From Runella sp. MFBS21 (GTDB taxonomy: Bacteria > Bacteroidota > Bacteroidia > Cytophagales > Spirosomataceae): a DNA stretch of 64,000 nt. Within the stretch, counting starts at the first letter, position 1. Each line of letters opens with the position of its first letter. The notes under the pieces are model-generated. The model saw only the letters and a program-made list of their open reading frames with translations, was not told the origin of the DNA and searched no databases. Shown one piece after another: positions 33,816 through 41,132 of the stretch. The position numbers and the translations under genes were made by a program. Location: contig NZ_JARNTW010000001.1 in the NCBI RefSeq assembly GCF_029433105.1, positions 186,001-250,000 on the forward strand. The letters run 5' to 3'.

Positions 33816-35141
33816 TTAAAACTCCCACCTACCTTTTTGGTAGAAGTCGATGATTTGCCGCTGTAGGGCATATTCATAACGTGACCGAATTTCGTTGGCC
33901 TGGGCTCGCGCCAAATTTGCCTTGGCCAAAGTGTATTCAAAAACATTGGCAGTACCAGCCGCCAAACGGCTTTCGGCAGCGGCAAAGTTGGCCGTTAGCG
34001 ATTCTACTTGACTTTTAGCTGCTGCATATCGGTCAGTGGCAGCGGCTAGTTGTTGGGCCCCTTGCTCAATAGATTGACGTAACACCTGCTTTACTACATC
34101 TACCTGATTACGTGCCAACTGCTGTTGAGCTTTTACTACATCCACCCTTGGTCTGATTTGCCAACGCCCCATAATGGGTATATTCAGACCTAAGCTCAAA
34201 GAACCGTTACGGGTTGCATCTAGTTGTTTAAAATAACTTCTTTCCGAATTAGAAGAGGCATAGAAGGCACCAAAACTAGCCGACAAATCTACCGAGGGAA
34301 GGGCAGCGGCCTTCACTGCCTTGATTTGGCTTGCAAAGCTACTTAGTCTTAATTCGCCACTTTTCACCTCTGGAAAAGTCTTAATAGCATCTTCATAGAT
34401 AGCATCGGCCGATGGAGGAGCACTCAAAGCTGTAGCAGCATCTTCTACGGGCTGGAAAACAATGCTTTTATCTGGTGGTAAATTCATCAATTGAAAAAGA
34501 GTAAGACGAGCTATTTCTTCGTTGTTTCGGGCTGTTACTTCGTCAAACTTATCATTGGCTAATTGAGCTTTGATTTCATAGAGGGTATTGAGCGCGATAG
34601 TCCCCGCATTCACTTGTTTTTCGACCCGCTCTACTTGTTGCTGCGACGATGCCACCTGCTCTTGTGCCGCTTCATAGAGTGCTTTTGTTGCCAGCACTTG
34701 TACATAAGCTTGCAGCAAGCGAATAATCTGCTGATTAAGAATAGCTTCTTGGTTTTTCAGCGCGGCATCTCTCAGTGCAATACCCTGCTGAATTTGATGC
34801 TGAATCTGAAACCCCTGAAAAAGAGGCATCTGCATACCTACGCCTATCCCGTTGGTATTGTACACTTGGTCGATGTATGAATTAGTAAAACGATCAATAC
34901 TGCGACCAAAATTTAAGTTTTGACCTGCGTTGAAACCTAGCTGGGGGAGCTGAAGCGATTTGGTCTGCTGCAACTGTGCCCCCGCACTTTGCGCCTGTAG
35001 CTGACTTTCGCGGTAAGTGAGGTTGTTTTTTGTTAACAATTCAACACACTCTTTCAGCGTCAAAGCCTTTTGTGCATAGCCACTCATGGCTTGTAATAAT
35101 GCACAGCATAAAAGAAATTTAATTTTAGATGCTTTCATCAT
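33816..35141 (-). CDS. TolC-family outer-membrane efflux protein
   Basis: Outer-membrane channel of 441 residues, trimer expected. Signal peptide MMKASKIKFLLCCALLQAMSGYAQ, then KALTLKECVELLTKNNLTYRESQLQAQSAGAQL, the usual TolC N-terminal helix. Long coiled coils rich in Gln and Ala are visible in two repeats (about 100-200 and 340-430). It follows the ABC ATPase gene on the same strand after 37 bases. The membrane permease and periplasmic adaptor that normally complete such an exporter are not encoded nearby. A tripartite efflux or peptide-export role is the default expectation. Confidence 0.92.
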   Translation of the reverse strand: MMKASKIKFLLCCALLQAMSGYAQKALTLKECVELLTKNNLTYRESQLQAQSAGAQLQQTKSLQLPQLGFNAGQNLNFGRSIDRFTNSYIDQVYNTNGIGVGMQMPLFQGFQIQHQIQQGIALRDAALKNQEAILNQQIIRLLQAYVQVLATKALYEAAQEQVASSQQQVERVEKQVNAGTIALNTLYEIKAQLANDKFDEVTARNNEEIARLTLFQLMNLPPDKSIVFQPVEDAATALSAPPSADAIYEDAIKTFPEVKSGELRLSSFASQIKAVKAAALPSVDLSASFGAFYASSNSERSYFKQLDATRNGSLSLGLNIPIMGRWQIRPRVDVVKAQQQLARNQVDVVKQVLRQSIEQGAQQLAAATDRYAAAKSQVESLTANFAAAESRLAAGTANVFEYTLAKANLARAQANEIRSRYEYALQRQIIDFYQKGRWEF

Positions 35142-35178
35142 CCTGACAAATATACAATTAGACTATTAAGTCACTTTT

Positions 35179-35841
35179 TTAGGCAATCCAGCCATCTTTT
35201 AATCTTATCACACGATTTCCGTATTCGGCATTCACTTCTGAGTGAGTTACTTGTACAATCGAAACGCCATCTTTTTGATTGAGTTCTTTAAACAACTCCA
35301 TGATTTCTTTGGCTTGTTCGGAGTGTAAGTTGCCAGTAGGTTCATCGGCAAAAATGATTTTAGGCTCATGTACAATCGCTCTGGCAATACCTACAAGCTG
35401 CTGCTGCCCACCCGACAGCTGACTAGGAAACAAATCTTTTTTGGCAACGATATTGAAACGGTCAAGCAATTCGGCCACCCGACTTTTGCGCTCCGACGAA
35501 GAGGTTCCTTTGTACAACAATGGTGTCTCTATGTTTTCATATACCGTGAGTTCATCAATCAAGTGATAAGCCTGAAACACAAATCCGATACGATGCCTGT
35601 GAAGCTCGGTACGTTTTTTTTCACTAAGCCTATCTACTTTTTCATCCAAAAACAAGTACTGACCTTCGGAAGGCTCTTCCAACAAGCCCAAAATATGTAA
35701 AAGAGTGGACTTGCCCGAACCCGACGGACCCATGATTGATACAAATTCTCCTTCTTGAATGTCTAGGTTAATATTTCGCAGTACGTACGTTTTACCGAAA
35801 CCTGCGGGATAATGCTTTGAAATACCGTTTAACTGAATCAT
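35179..35841 (-). CDS. ABC transporter ATP-binding protein, MacB/LolD type
   Basis: ATPase subunit of 220 residues from the ATG at 35841; a longer reading from 35946 adds 35 residues with no family match. Walker A GPSGSGKST at 38-46, Q-loop at FQAYHL near 89-94, signature LSGGQQQ at 142-148 (then LVGIARA instead of the usual RVAIARA), Walker B IIFADE at 162-167, and the switch His in VTHSE near 205. This subgroup powers FtsX/MacB-type permeases. No permease gene is adjacent; only a TolC gene follows. The start is preceded by a sigma-54-type promoter and an upstream dyad, so expression should depend on an enhancer-binding activator. Confidence 0.93.
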   Translation of the reverse strand: MIQLNGISKHYPAGFGKTYVLRNINLDIQEGEFVSIMGPSGSGKSTLLHILGLLEEPSEGQYLFLDEKVDRLSEKKRTELHRHRIGFVFQAYHLIDELTVYENIETPLLYKGTSSSERKSRVAELLDRFNIVAKKDLFPSQLSGGQQQLVGIARAIVHEPKIIFADEPTGNLHSEQAKEIMELFKELNQKDGVSIVQVTHSEVNAEYGNRVIRLKDGWIA

Positions 35842-35883
35842 GAACCTTGCTGCTGAGTGATTAAAAATAATAATTAATAGTTT

Positions 35884-35899
35884 GCATGAGTTGTGCCAA
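35884..35899 (-). promoter_or_regulatory. Sigma-54-type (-24/-12) promoter for the ABC ATPase/TolC genes
   Basis: On the minus strand TTGGCAC at 35899-35893 is followed by AACTCATGCAAA. The invariant GG (35897-35896) and GC (35885-35884) are separated by exactly ten bases, as required for the RpoN consensus TGGCACG-N4-TTGCW; the main deviations are A for the last G of the first block and A for the first T of the second. The predicted transcript start lies about 30 bases upstream of the ATG at 35841. Confidence 0.6.
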
Positions 35900-35952
35900 T
35901 AATTTATACTACTGAAAATCAGATAGTTGATTTGTTGTAGTTCCACAAAAAC

Positions 35953-35987
35953 GTCCGAAAACGGACAATATTTGTACGCCTTCGGAC
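35953..35987 (-). promoter_or_regulatory. Dyad upstream of the sigma-54-type promoter, possible enhancer site
   Basis: GTCCG-AAAA-CGGAC (35953-35966) is a perfect five-base inverted repeat with a four-base centre. A third half-site, TCGGAC, lies at 35982-35987. It sits about 55-100 bases upstream of the -24 element, the usual distance for binding of an NtrC-type activator. No such activator gene is in the window. Confidence 0.45.
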
Positions 35988-36025
35988 GGCTTATTCAAGT
36001 CCCATACTTTGGAATGAAGACACAA

Positions 36026-36050
36026 AAAAAGCCCAAAAAATGGGCTTTTT
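36026..36050. terminator. Terminator after msrA
   Basis: AAAAAGCCCA (36026-36035) and TGGGCTTTTT (36041-36050) around a five-base loop, with T-runs available in both directions. It lies 30 bases after the msrA stop on the minus strand and insulates the gene from the ABC/TolC promoter region. Confidence 0.85.
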
Positions 36051-36079
36051 CAATCACTAACACTAAAGTTTCTAGCTTC

Positions 36080-36733
36080 TTAGTGTTTTAGTTTTTCTTT
36101 AAACACTTTCCGAAATTTATCCACTTTGGGAGCTACTACAAACGCACAGTATCCTTGAGTGGGATTATTGGCGAAAAAGTTTTGGTGATAGTCTTCGGCA
36201 GGATAAAATTTCACGGCTTTGGATACTTCTGTCACGATAGGCTTACTAAATGCGCCCGATGCATTGAGTTCTTTGATCGCTTTTTCGGCAAGGGCTTTTT
36301 GCTCAGCATCATGATAAAAAATCACCGACCGATACTGTGGCCCTACGTCGTTGCCTTGGCGATCTTTGCTTGTAGGGTCATGTACCCGAAAAAATACCTC
36401 CAACAACTCCACATACGATACTTTCTTAGGGTCATATTTAATTTCTACGCACTCTGCATGGCCCGTAGCTTTGCCACATACTTGCTCATAGGTGGGATTT
36501 TCAACAAACCCTCCCGAATATCCCGATACTACCGATTCTACCCCTTCCATTTCTTGATATACTGCTTCGGTACACCAAAAACAGCCCGTTCCAAAAGTTG
36601 CCGTTGCCAGACCAGTCATGGTTTTTGCTTTATCTTCCATCTGTTCGATTTTTTTGGCTGACTGCTGCCCACAAGACGTAAGAGCAGAAAAAGTCAACAC
36701 GCTTAAAAGGATTTTTTTGATGAGTGTCTCCAT
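36080..36733 (-). CDS. msrA: Peptide-methionine (S)-S-oxide reductase MsrA, predicted lipoprotein
   Basis: Repairs methionine-S-sulfoxide in proteins. It has 217 residues. The MsrA active site is GTGCFWC with catalytic Cys51; VVSGYSGG, CGKATGHAECVEIKYDP and DVGPQYRS are further family motifs. The N-terminus (METLIKKILLSVLTFSALTSC) is a lipoprotein signal with Cys21, so the enzyme is envelope-anchored rather than cytoplasmic; the extra 20 residues after it (KIEQMEDKAKTMTG) form a spacer. No methionine-R reductase (MsrB) domain or gene is adjacent. Reductant is probably an exported thioredoxin-like protein. Confidence 0.95.
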   Translation of the reverse strand: METLIKKILLSVLTFSALTSCGQQSAKKIEQMEDKAKTMTGLATATFGTGCFWCTEAVYQEMEGVESVVSGYSGGFVENPTYEQVCGKATGHAECVEIKYDPKKVSYVELLEVFFRVHDPTSKDRQGNDVGPQYRSVIFYHDAEQKALAEKAIKELNASGAFSKPIVTEVSKAVKFYPAEDYHQNFFANNPTQGYCAFVVAPKVDKFRKVFKEKLKH

Positions 36734-36926
36734 ATTATTTTAACAAAAAAGAAGTGATTAAGTTCTCAATAAGATGCTGCTTACTTTACCATAAATCTCA
36801 GAACGTTTTGGGAGTACATACGGGAAAAGACTTTGATTTAACGAACTTTGCGCCAAAAAGTTTTGTAATGCAAATTTTCAACTATTACTTTACAACAAAT
36901 GTCGGGTATCTGACATCTTTCTTAAA

Positions 36927-37958
36927 ATGACTCGAACTGAACTATCTACTATAGGTGAATTTGGGCTGATTAGCCGTATAAATCAGCAATTTACCCCCCA
37001 ACTTTCGCAGACTATCAAGGGCATTGGTGACGACGCCGCCGTCATTGATACTGGCACGGACGAGTACTTGCTAGTATCTACCGATATGTTGGTAGAAGGG
37101 GTGCATTTTGACCTTAGCTATGCCCCACTCAAGCACCTAGGTTATAAAGCTATCGCGGTCAATGTATCCGACATTGCGGCCATGAATGGTATCCCTCGGC
37201 AAGTGACTGTGAGCGTAGGCCTTAGCAATCGGTTTTCAGTCGAAGCAATCGATGAGCTATATGCGGGAATTCAAGCAGCTTGCGAAGCCTATAAGGTGGA
37301 TTTGGTAGGAGGCGATACTACTGCTTCTCGCTCAGGATTAGTGATTTCGGTAACAGCCCTTGGAGTGGTTGAAAAATCAAAAATAGCTTACCGTAATGGC
37401 GCTAAACCCAATGACATTATTTGTGTCACGGGAGATTTAGGAGCCGCTTATGTAGGTTTGCAACTACTCGAACGTGAAAAAAGGGAGTTTTTGGAAAACC
37501 CCAACATGCAGCCTCAACTCGAAGATAAATCGTATTTAATAGGTCGCCAACTCAAACCAGAGGCCCGCACCGACATTGTATATGAGCTACAAGATGCGGG
37601 CGTGATACCTACTTCTATGATTGATATTTCAGATGGGCTTGCCTCAGAGATACTTCATTTGTGTACTCAATCGGGCGTAGGAGCGCAAGTTTTTGAAGAA
37701 AATCTTCCGATTGCGGATGAGACATATCTTACCAACGATGAATTTAAACTTAGTCCTCTCACGGGCGCTCTCAACGGCGGTGAAGATTATGAACTGCTGT
37801 TTACGATTCAACAGAGCGATTATGAAAAAATCAAAAACTCACCTCATATAAGCTTTGTAGGATTTATGACCAACCAACCCGACCAAGTAGAGTTGATAAC
37901 CAAAGGAGGAGGGCGCTTCCCTATTCAGGCACAGGGATGGCAACATTTAAGCAAATAA
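36927..37958 (+). CDS. thiL: Thiamine-monophosphate kinase
   Basis: Phosphorylates thiamine monophosphate to the active diphosphate in the cytoplasm. It has 343 residues, normal for the family. N-terminal TIGEFGLISRI, then KGIGDDAAVID (Asp35, Asp36 bind magnesium), STDMLVEGVHFDL and VNVSDIAAMNGIP are diagnostic; later VGGDTTAS and MIDISDGLASEI complete the ATP and metal sites. Other thiamine genes are not nearby. An imperfect 18-base dyad (36899-36916) lies just before the start. Confidence 0.95.
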   Translation: MTRTELSTIGEFGLISRINQQFTPQLSQTIKGIGDDAAVIDTGTDEYLLVSTDMLVEGVHFDLSYAPLKHLGYKAIAVNVSDIAAMNGIPRQVTVSVGLSNRFSVEAIDELYAGIQAACEAYKVDLVGGDTTASRSGLVISVTALGVVEKSKIAYRNGAKPNDIICVTGDLGAAYVGLQLLEREKREFLENPNMQPQLEDKSYLIGRQLKPEARTDIVYELQDAGVIPTSMIDISDGLASEILHLCTQSGVGAQVFEENLPIADETYLTNDEFKLSPLTGALNGGEDYELLFTIQQSDYEKIKNSPHISFVGFMTNQPDQVELITKGGGRFPIQAQGWQHLSK

Positions 37959-38001
37959 TACGCTAATCAAACTCATAAACACCCAAACAAAAAACGAATC
38001 T

Positions 38002-38415
38002 ATGGAAATTCTTGTCCGTGCACACTCTGGCCTTCGATATGTGGTTTTAGGCCTTTTGATTGCGGCTATCTTCGTGGCTTTTAGCAAACGTGGAGAACGC
38101 AATGCCCCTTATTCTAAAATATACTTATTTGCCATGATTGCCACTCATACACAGTTATTGATAGGACTCATACTATATGCACTTGATTTTGGAGTAAAGG
38201 TACGTTTTGATATGATGAGCGATAAGTTTTATCGGTTTTATACAGTAGAGCATATTGTAGGAATGCTAGTGGCGATTGTTTTAATCACTATTGGACACTC
38301 TCAAGCCAAAAAACTCAACCACGGTAAGGTATTTGCGTACTATTCAATAGCATTACTTCTTATTTTGATTTCTATTCCTTGGCCTTTCCGTAATTTAGGC
38401 GCTGGATGGTTCTAA
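38002..38415 (+). CDS. Small four-helix membrane protein, cytochrome-b-like, unknown function
   Basis: It has 137 residues with four hydrophobic segments at about 11-28, 41-62, 83-103 and 113-130. The N-terminal RAHSGLRYVVLGLL is recurrent in Bacteroidota proteins often labelled cytochrome b. Conserved-looking histidines lie in or next to helices (His8, His49, His84, His98), which could ligate haem, but this is not shown. It lies 43 bases after thiL and is followed by a strong terminator, so it may be cotranscribed with thiL. No function assigned. Confidence 0.75.
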   Translation: MEILVRAHSGLRYVVLGLLIAAIFVAFSKRGERNAPYSKIYLFAMIATHTQLLIGLILYALDFGVKVRFDMMSDKFYRFYTVEHIVGMLVAIVLITIGHSQAKKLNHGKVFAYYSIALLLILISIPWPFRNLGAGWF

Positions 38416-38421
38416 TATCGC

Positions 38422-38482
38422 AATCTCGTTTGAAGGGAGCATAGTTTTAATCAATAATTTATCCCTTCAGACGAGATTTTTA
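38422..38482 (+). terminator. Terminator after the small membrane-protein gene
   Basis: AATCTCGT and GAAGGGA on the left arm (38422-38438) pair with TCCCTTC and ACGAGATT on the right (38462-38478), with a two-base internal mismatch, followed by a T-run. Confidence 0.8.
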
Positions 38483-38527
38483 TACCGTTTGTTAAACAAG
38501 TAATCTTCTTTTGTCAAACGGATTTGA

Positions 38528-38535
38528 TATTTTTG
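38528..38535 (+). promoter_or_regulatory. Candidate -7 element for the outer-membrane barrel gene
   Basis: TATTTTTG matches TAnnTTTG exactly. A TTTG lies upstream at 38510-38513, but the 14-base spacing is shorter than usual. The start codon is 42 bases downstream. Confidence 0.4.
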
Positions 38536-38576
38536 TACATTAGCTTCTGTTTCAGATTTCTAACCCTCCCATTCCT

Positions 38577-39317
38577 ATGAAACACTGCTACGTGATTGTT
38601 GGATTGTTATGTTTGATTGCATTGTCGGGATACGGTCAAGCGAGGCTTTTTCGCGGCAACTGGTATGTAGGCGCAGATGCTGGGGTATTTAGCAGTCATA
38701 CGCGTATGATTGCGGGAGAGCTCAGTACATATAATGCCGGAGGGTCTGGGATTATGTCTATGTATGGAGTGAAAGTAGGTCGAGTATTAAATCCCTATTT
38801 ATCTGTTGAAACAGGTGTCTATTCACTTCCTCTCAATCTTGTCTACCTTTATCAAAAAGACCGTATTATCGGCACTAGCTCACTTCAATATGTAGCTTTG
38901 CCAGTGCGTGCTCTGTGGCGAGTAAGGGTTTTTCATGACCAATTAGACGCTCATCTTGGAGCCGGCTTACAGTATGTTTCGGCCAGCAGTACATTAGGTG
39001 CGCAACCTTTTAGTGGAGTCATTACGACCAACAGACATACTTGGACTGATTCACTTGTGTATAGTGGTACCGCCAATGTGGTACGGCAGCATTCTATCAA
39101 TGCGGAAGTCTCAGCGAGTTTTAATTGGGCGATGTCGCGTCGTTGGACTCTCAGCGTATATGCCCGTCAGATGATGGGGCTTGTCAATATTGCTCAAGTA
39201 AAAGTTGCTATCAGAAATAATCAAGAACCAACTCAAAATGCCGAATTTGTATCAAAAGGTTCAGGGTTTACGGCTGGAGTAGGAATTCGATACAACATTC
39301 CTGTTAAGGTGAAATAA
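38577..39317 (+). CDS. Outer-membrane beta-barrel protein, unknown role
   Basis: It has 246 residues with a signal peptide (MKHCYVIVGLLCLIALSGYGQ). The mature part alternates polar and hydrophobic residues in short strands (NWYVGADAGVFSS, YLSVETGVYSLPLNLVYLY, LDAHLGAGLQYVSAS, FTAGVGIRYNIPV), as in small eight-stranded barrels of the OmpA/porin-like type in Bacteroidota. No enzymatic or binding motif is visible. It is flanked by a terminator upstream and a convergent gene downstream, so it is likely monocistronic. Confidence 0.82.
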   Translation: MKHCYVIVGLLCLIALSGYGQARLFRGNWYVGADAGVFSSHTRMIAGELSTYNAGGSGIMSMYGVKVGRVLNPYLSVETGVYSLPLNLVYLYQKDRIIGTSSLQYVALPVRALWRVRVFHDQLDAHLGAGLQYVSASSTLGAQPFSGVITTNRHTWTDSLVYSGTANVVRQHSINAEVSASFNWAMSRRWTLSVYARQMMGLVNIAQVKVAIRNNQEPTQNAEFVSKGSGFTAGVGIRYNIPVKVK

Positions 39318-39330
39318 CGCTTATCAAGCT

Positions 39331-39921
39331 CTACTCAATTAAGGAAGTATAGAAAGCCCTAAAAAACACTTCACTACCACGTCTTGCGGGAATGGAAGGG
39401 GGATGAAGGTCAAAAATCATCTCAAATCCTGCTTCGGTAAAGAGTTGCTGATATTCTTCTTTTGTTCCACCAAAAGGTGGACCACCTTCAAAAGTGCGAT
39501 TAAAAAGCAAACCTGCTAATACTCCTTTTGTGTTTAACAAAGTCCGCATTTTTTGACAATATGCCGAACGCAGCTGCGGCTCTAAAGCACAAAAGAAGGT
39601 CTGTTCTACAATCAAATCATATTGACCTTCATGTTGAAAAAAATCCTGACAAACTACTTTTAATCCTTGAGTTTTGTATTTTTCGGTAAGCGTTTGGCAC
39701 ACTATTTCCGAAATATCAACCACCGTTACGTTTGCAAAACCCAATTCCAGTAAATACTGAGCTTCGTAGCTATTACCTCCTCCTGGAATTAAGACAGCAA
39801 TATTTTTGTCGGTAAGGGTCTCAAAATATTGCTTTAGCGGAGTAGATACATAGCCTATGTCCCAGCCTATTTGCTGATTGAGATAGCGGTTGTCCCAATA
39901 TTGTTTGTCCAGAATTTCCAC
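39331..39921 (-). CDS. SAM-dependent methyltransferase, thiopurine/thiol methyltransferase-like
   Basis: It has 196 residues starting at a GTG (39921), two bases after the hisH stop; no in-frame ATG is available nearby. The family pattern is clear: WDIGYVSTPLKQYFE, VLIPGGGNSYEAQYLLELGF (SAM-binding loop), VTVVDIS, and YDLIVEQTFFCALEP, then GLLFNRTFEGGPPFGG. Relatives methylate thiols, sulfide or halides. Co-expression with hisH and ribH appears to be a matter of gene packing rather than a common pathway. Confidence 0.87.
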   Translation of the reverse strand: MEILDKQYWDNRYLNQQIGWDIGYVSTPLKQYFETLTDKNIAVLIPGGGNSYEAQYLLELGFANVTVVDISEIVCQTLTEKYKTQGLKVVCQDFFQHEGQYDLIVEQTFFCALEPQLRSAYCQKMRTLLNTKGVLAGLLFNRTFEGGPPFGGTKEEYQQLFTEAGFEMIFDLHPPSIPARRGSEVFFRAFYTSLIE

Positions 39922-39923
39922 CT

Positions 39924-40514
39924 TTATGAGAGTTGAAGAAAATTCTCAAAAATCCTTTGTCCTACGTTTCCGCTGATTTCGGAGTGAAACTGAGCCGCAA
40001 AAAAATTATCTTTTTGAAGCATGGCCGAATACTCCAAAATATAATTTGTTTTAGCTACAGTCTGTTTACATAGAGGTGCATAGTAGCCATGATTATAATA
40101 TACGTAGTCGTGCTCGTGAAGGCTTTGACAAAGCGGATTTGTTAAATCGTAAATGTCGTTCCAACCAGTTTGGGGGACTTTAAAACCTTTTGTCGCCGGA
40201 AAACGCAATACATCCACATCGAAAATTCCCATGCAAGTAGTGTCATTTTCTTCCGAATAACGGCACATAAGTTGCATTCCTACACAAGTCCCCAATACGG
40301 GTTGGCGAAGCGAAGGAATAAGTTTATCAAGCTCCCGTTCGCGTAAGTAAGCCATCGCAGTACTGGCTTCTCCTACTCCCGGAAAAATCACTTTATCGGC
40401 CGAACGAATGGTGTCAGGGTCATCGGTCCATTCGTACTGAGCGCCGATGCGGTCGAGAGCATACATGACCGACTGCACATTGCCTGCATTGTATTTGATA
40501 ATAACTGTTTTCAT
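39924..40514 (-). CDS. hisH: Imidazole glycerol phosphate synthase glutaminase subunit HisH
   Basis: Glutaminase that supplies ammonia to HisF in histidine biosynthesis. It has 196 residues. The class I amidotransferase triad is visible: nucleophile Cys77 in GTCVGMQ, and His177/Glu179 in FHSEISG. The N-terminus KTVIIKYNAGNVQSV and the oxyanion region PQTGWNDI fit HisH. Other his genes are not in the window, so hisH is separated from the usual hisBHAF cluster. It lies six bases after ribH and two before a methyltransferase gene. Confidence 0.93.
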   Translation of the reverse strand: MKTVIIKYNAGNVQSVMYALDRIGAQYEWTDDPDTIRSADKVIFPGVGEASTAMAYLRERELDKLIPSLRQPVLGTCVGMQLMCRYSEENDTTCMGIFDVDVLRFPATKGFKVPQTGWNDIYDLTNPLCQSLHEHDYVYYNHGYYAPLCKQTVAKTNYILEYSAMLQKDNFFAAQFHSEISGNVGQRIFENFLQLS

Positions 40515-40520
40515 TGCTTT

Positions 40521-41000
40521 TTATTGAAGGCCCAACATTTTGATAGCAGTAATAGCGGCTTCGTCGCCTTTGTTGCCATGAATCCCACCTGCACGGTCGA
40601 GAGCTTGCTGAAGGGTATTGGGAGTAAGTACGCCAAAAATCACAGGCTTGTTGTATTTCAAGGCTACATCAGTGAGACCATGTGCTACGGCGTGATTAAT
40701 GTAATCGTTGTGCTTGGTTTCTCCTTGTATCACACACCCAATGGCAATCACAGCATCCACTTCGGTTTTTTGGGCATACACTTGAGAGCCAAAACTCAAC
40801 TCGAAACTACCCGGAACGCTTACTTTTTTGATATTGTCGGGATGAGCACCGTAAGCAAGCAGGGTTTTATGCGCTCCTTCATAAAGTGCTTCGGTGACTT
40901 CTGCGTTCCATTCGGCTACTACAATCACAAATCGCTTGCCGCTAATATCGGGCAAACCGTCGGTGGAAAAGACACTTAAATTTTTGTGGGCTGATGACAT
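40521..41000 (-). CDS. ribH: 6,7-dimethyl-8-ribityllumazine synthase
   Basis: Penultimate enzyme of riboflavin synthesis. It has 159 residues from the ATG at 41000; a longer reading from 41051 adds 17 residues without family support. Diagnostic segments: VVAEWNAEVTEALYEGA, VPGSFELSFG, IAIGCVIQGETKHNDYI with catalytic His97, and PVIFGVLTPNTLQQALDRAGG. Lumazine synthase forms icosahedral or pentameric shells. It leads a tight run with hisH and a methyltransferase gene. Confidence 0.96.
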   Translation of the reverse strand: MSSAHKNLSVFSTDGLPDISGKRFVIVVAEWNAEVTEALYEGAHKTLLAYGAHPDNIKKVSVPGSFELSFGSQVYAQKTEVDAVIAIGCVIQGETKHNDYINHAVAHGLTDVALKYNKPVIFGVLTPNTLQQALDRAGGIHGNKGDEAAITAIKMLGLQ

Positions 41001-41132
41001 TTCGATGAGTATTTTAGAAAATAATTGACAACAAGAGCCAATGTCTCGCACAAAATTAGGGTATTGCAGCGAAGTTTCTATTTTTTCATCAGTTCTAAAC
41101 TCATTAAATTGGAGGTCATGCTTCGGTATGCT

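Noticed and set aside
36734-36926. TPP riboswitch upstream of thiL
   Set aside because: The conserved CUGAGA and related core elements are not visible on the plus strand; only a short dyad is present.
36724-36930. Small plus-strand open frame between msrA and thiL
   Set aside because: Overlaps both genes at its ends, has no family features and fits a 5' untranslated region.
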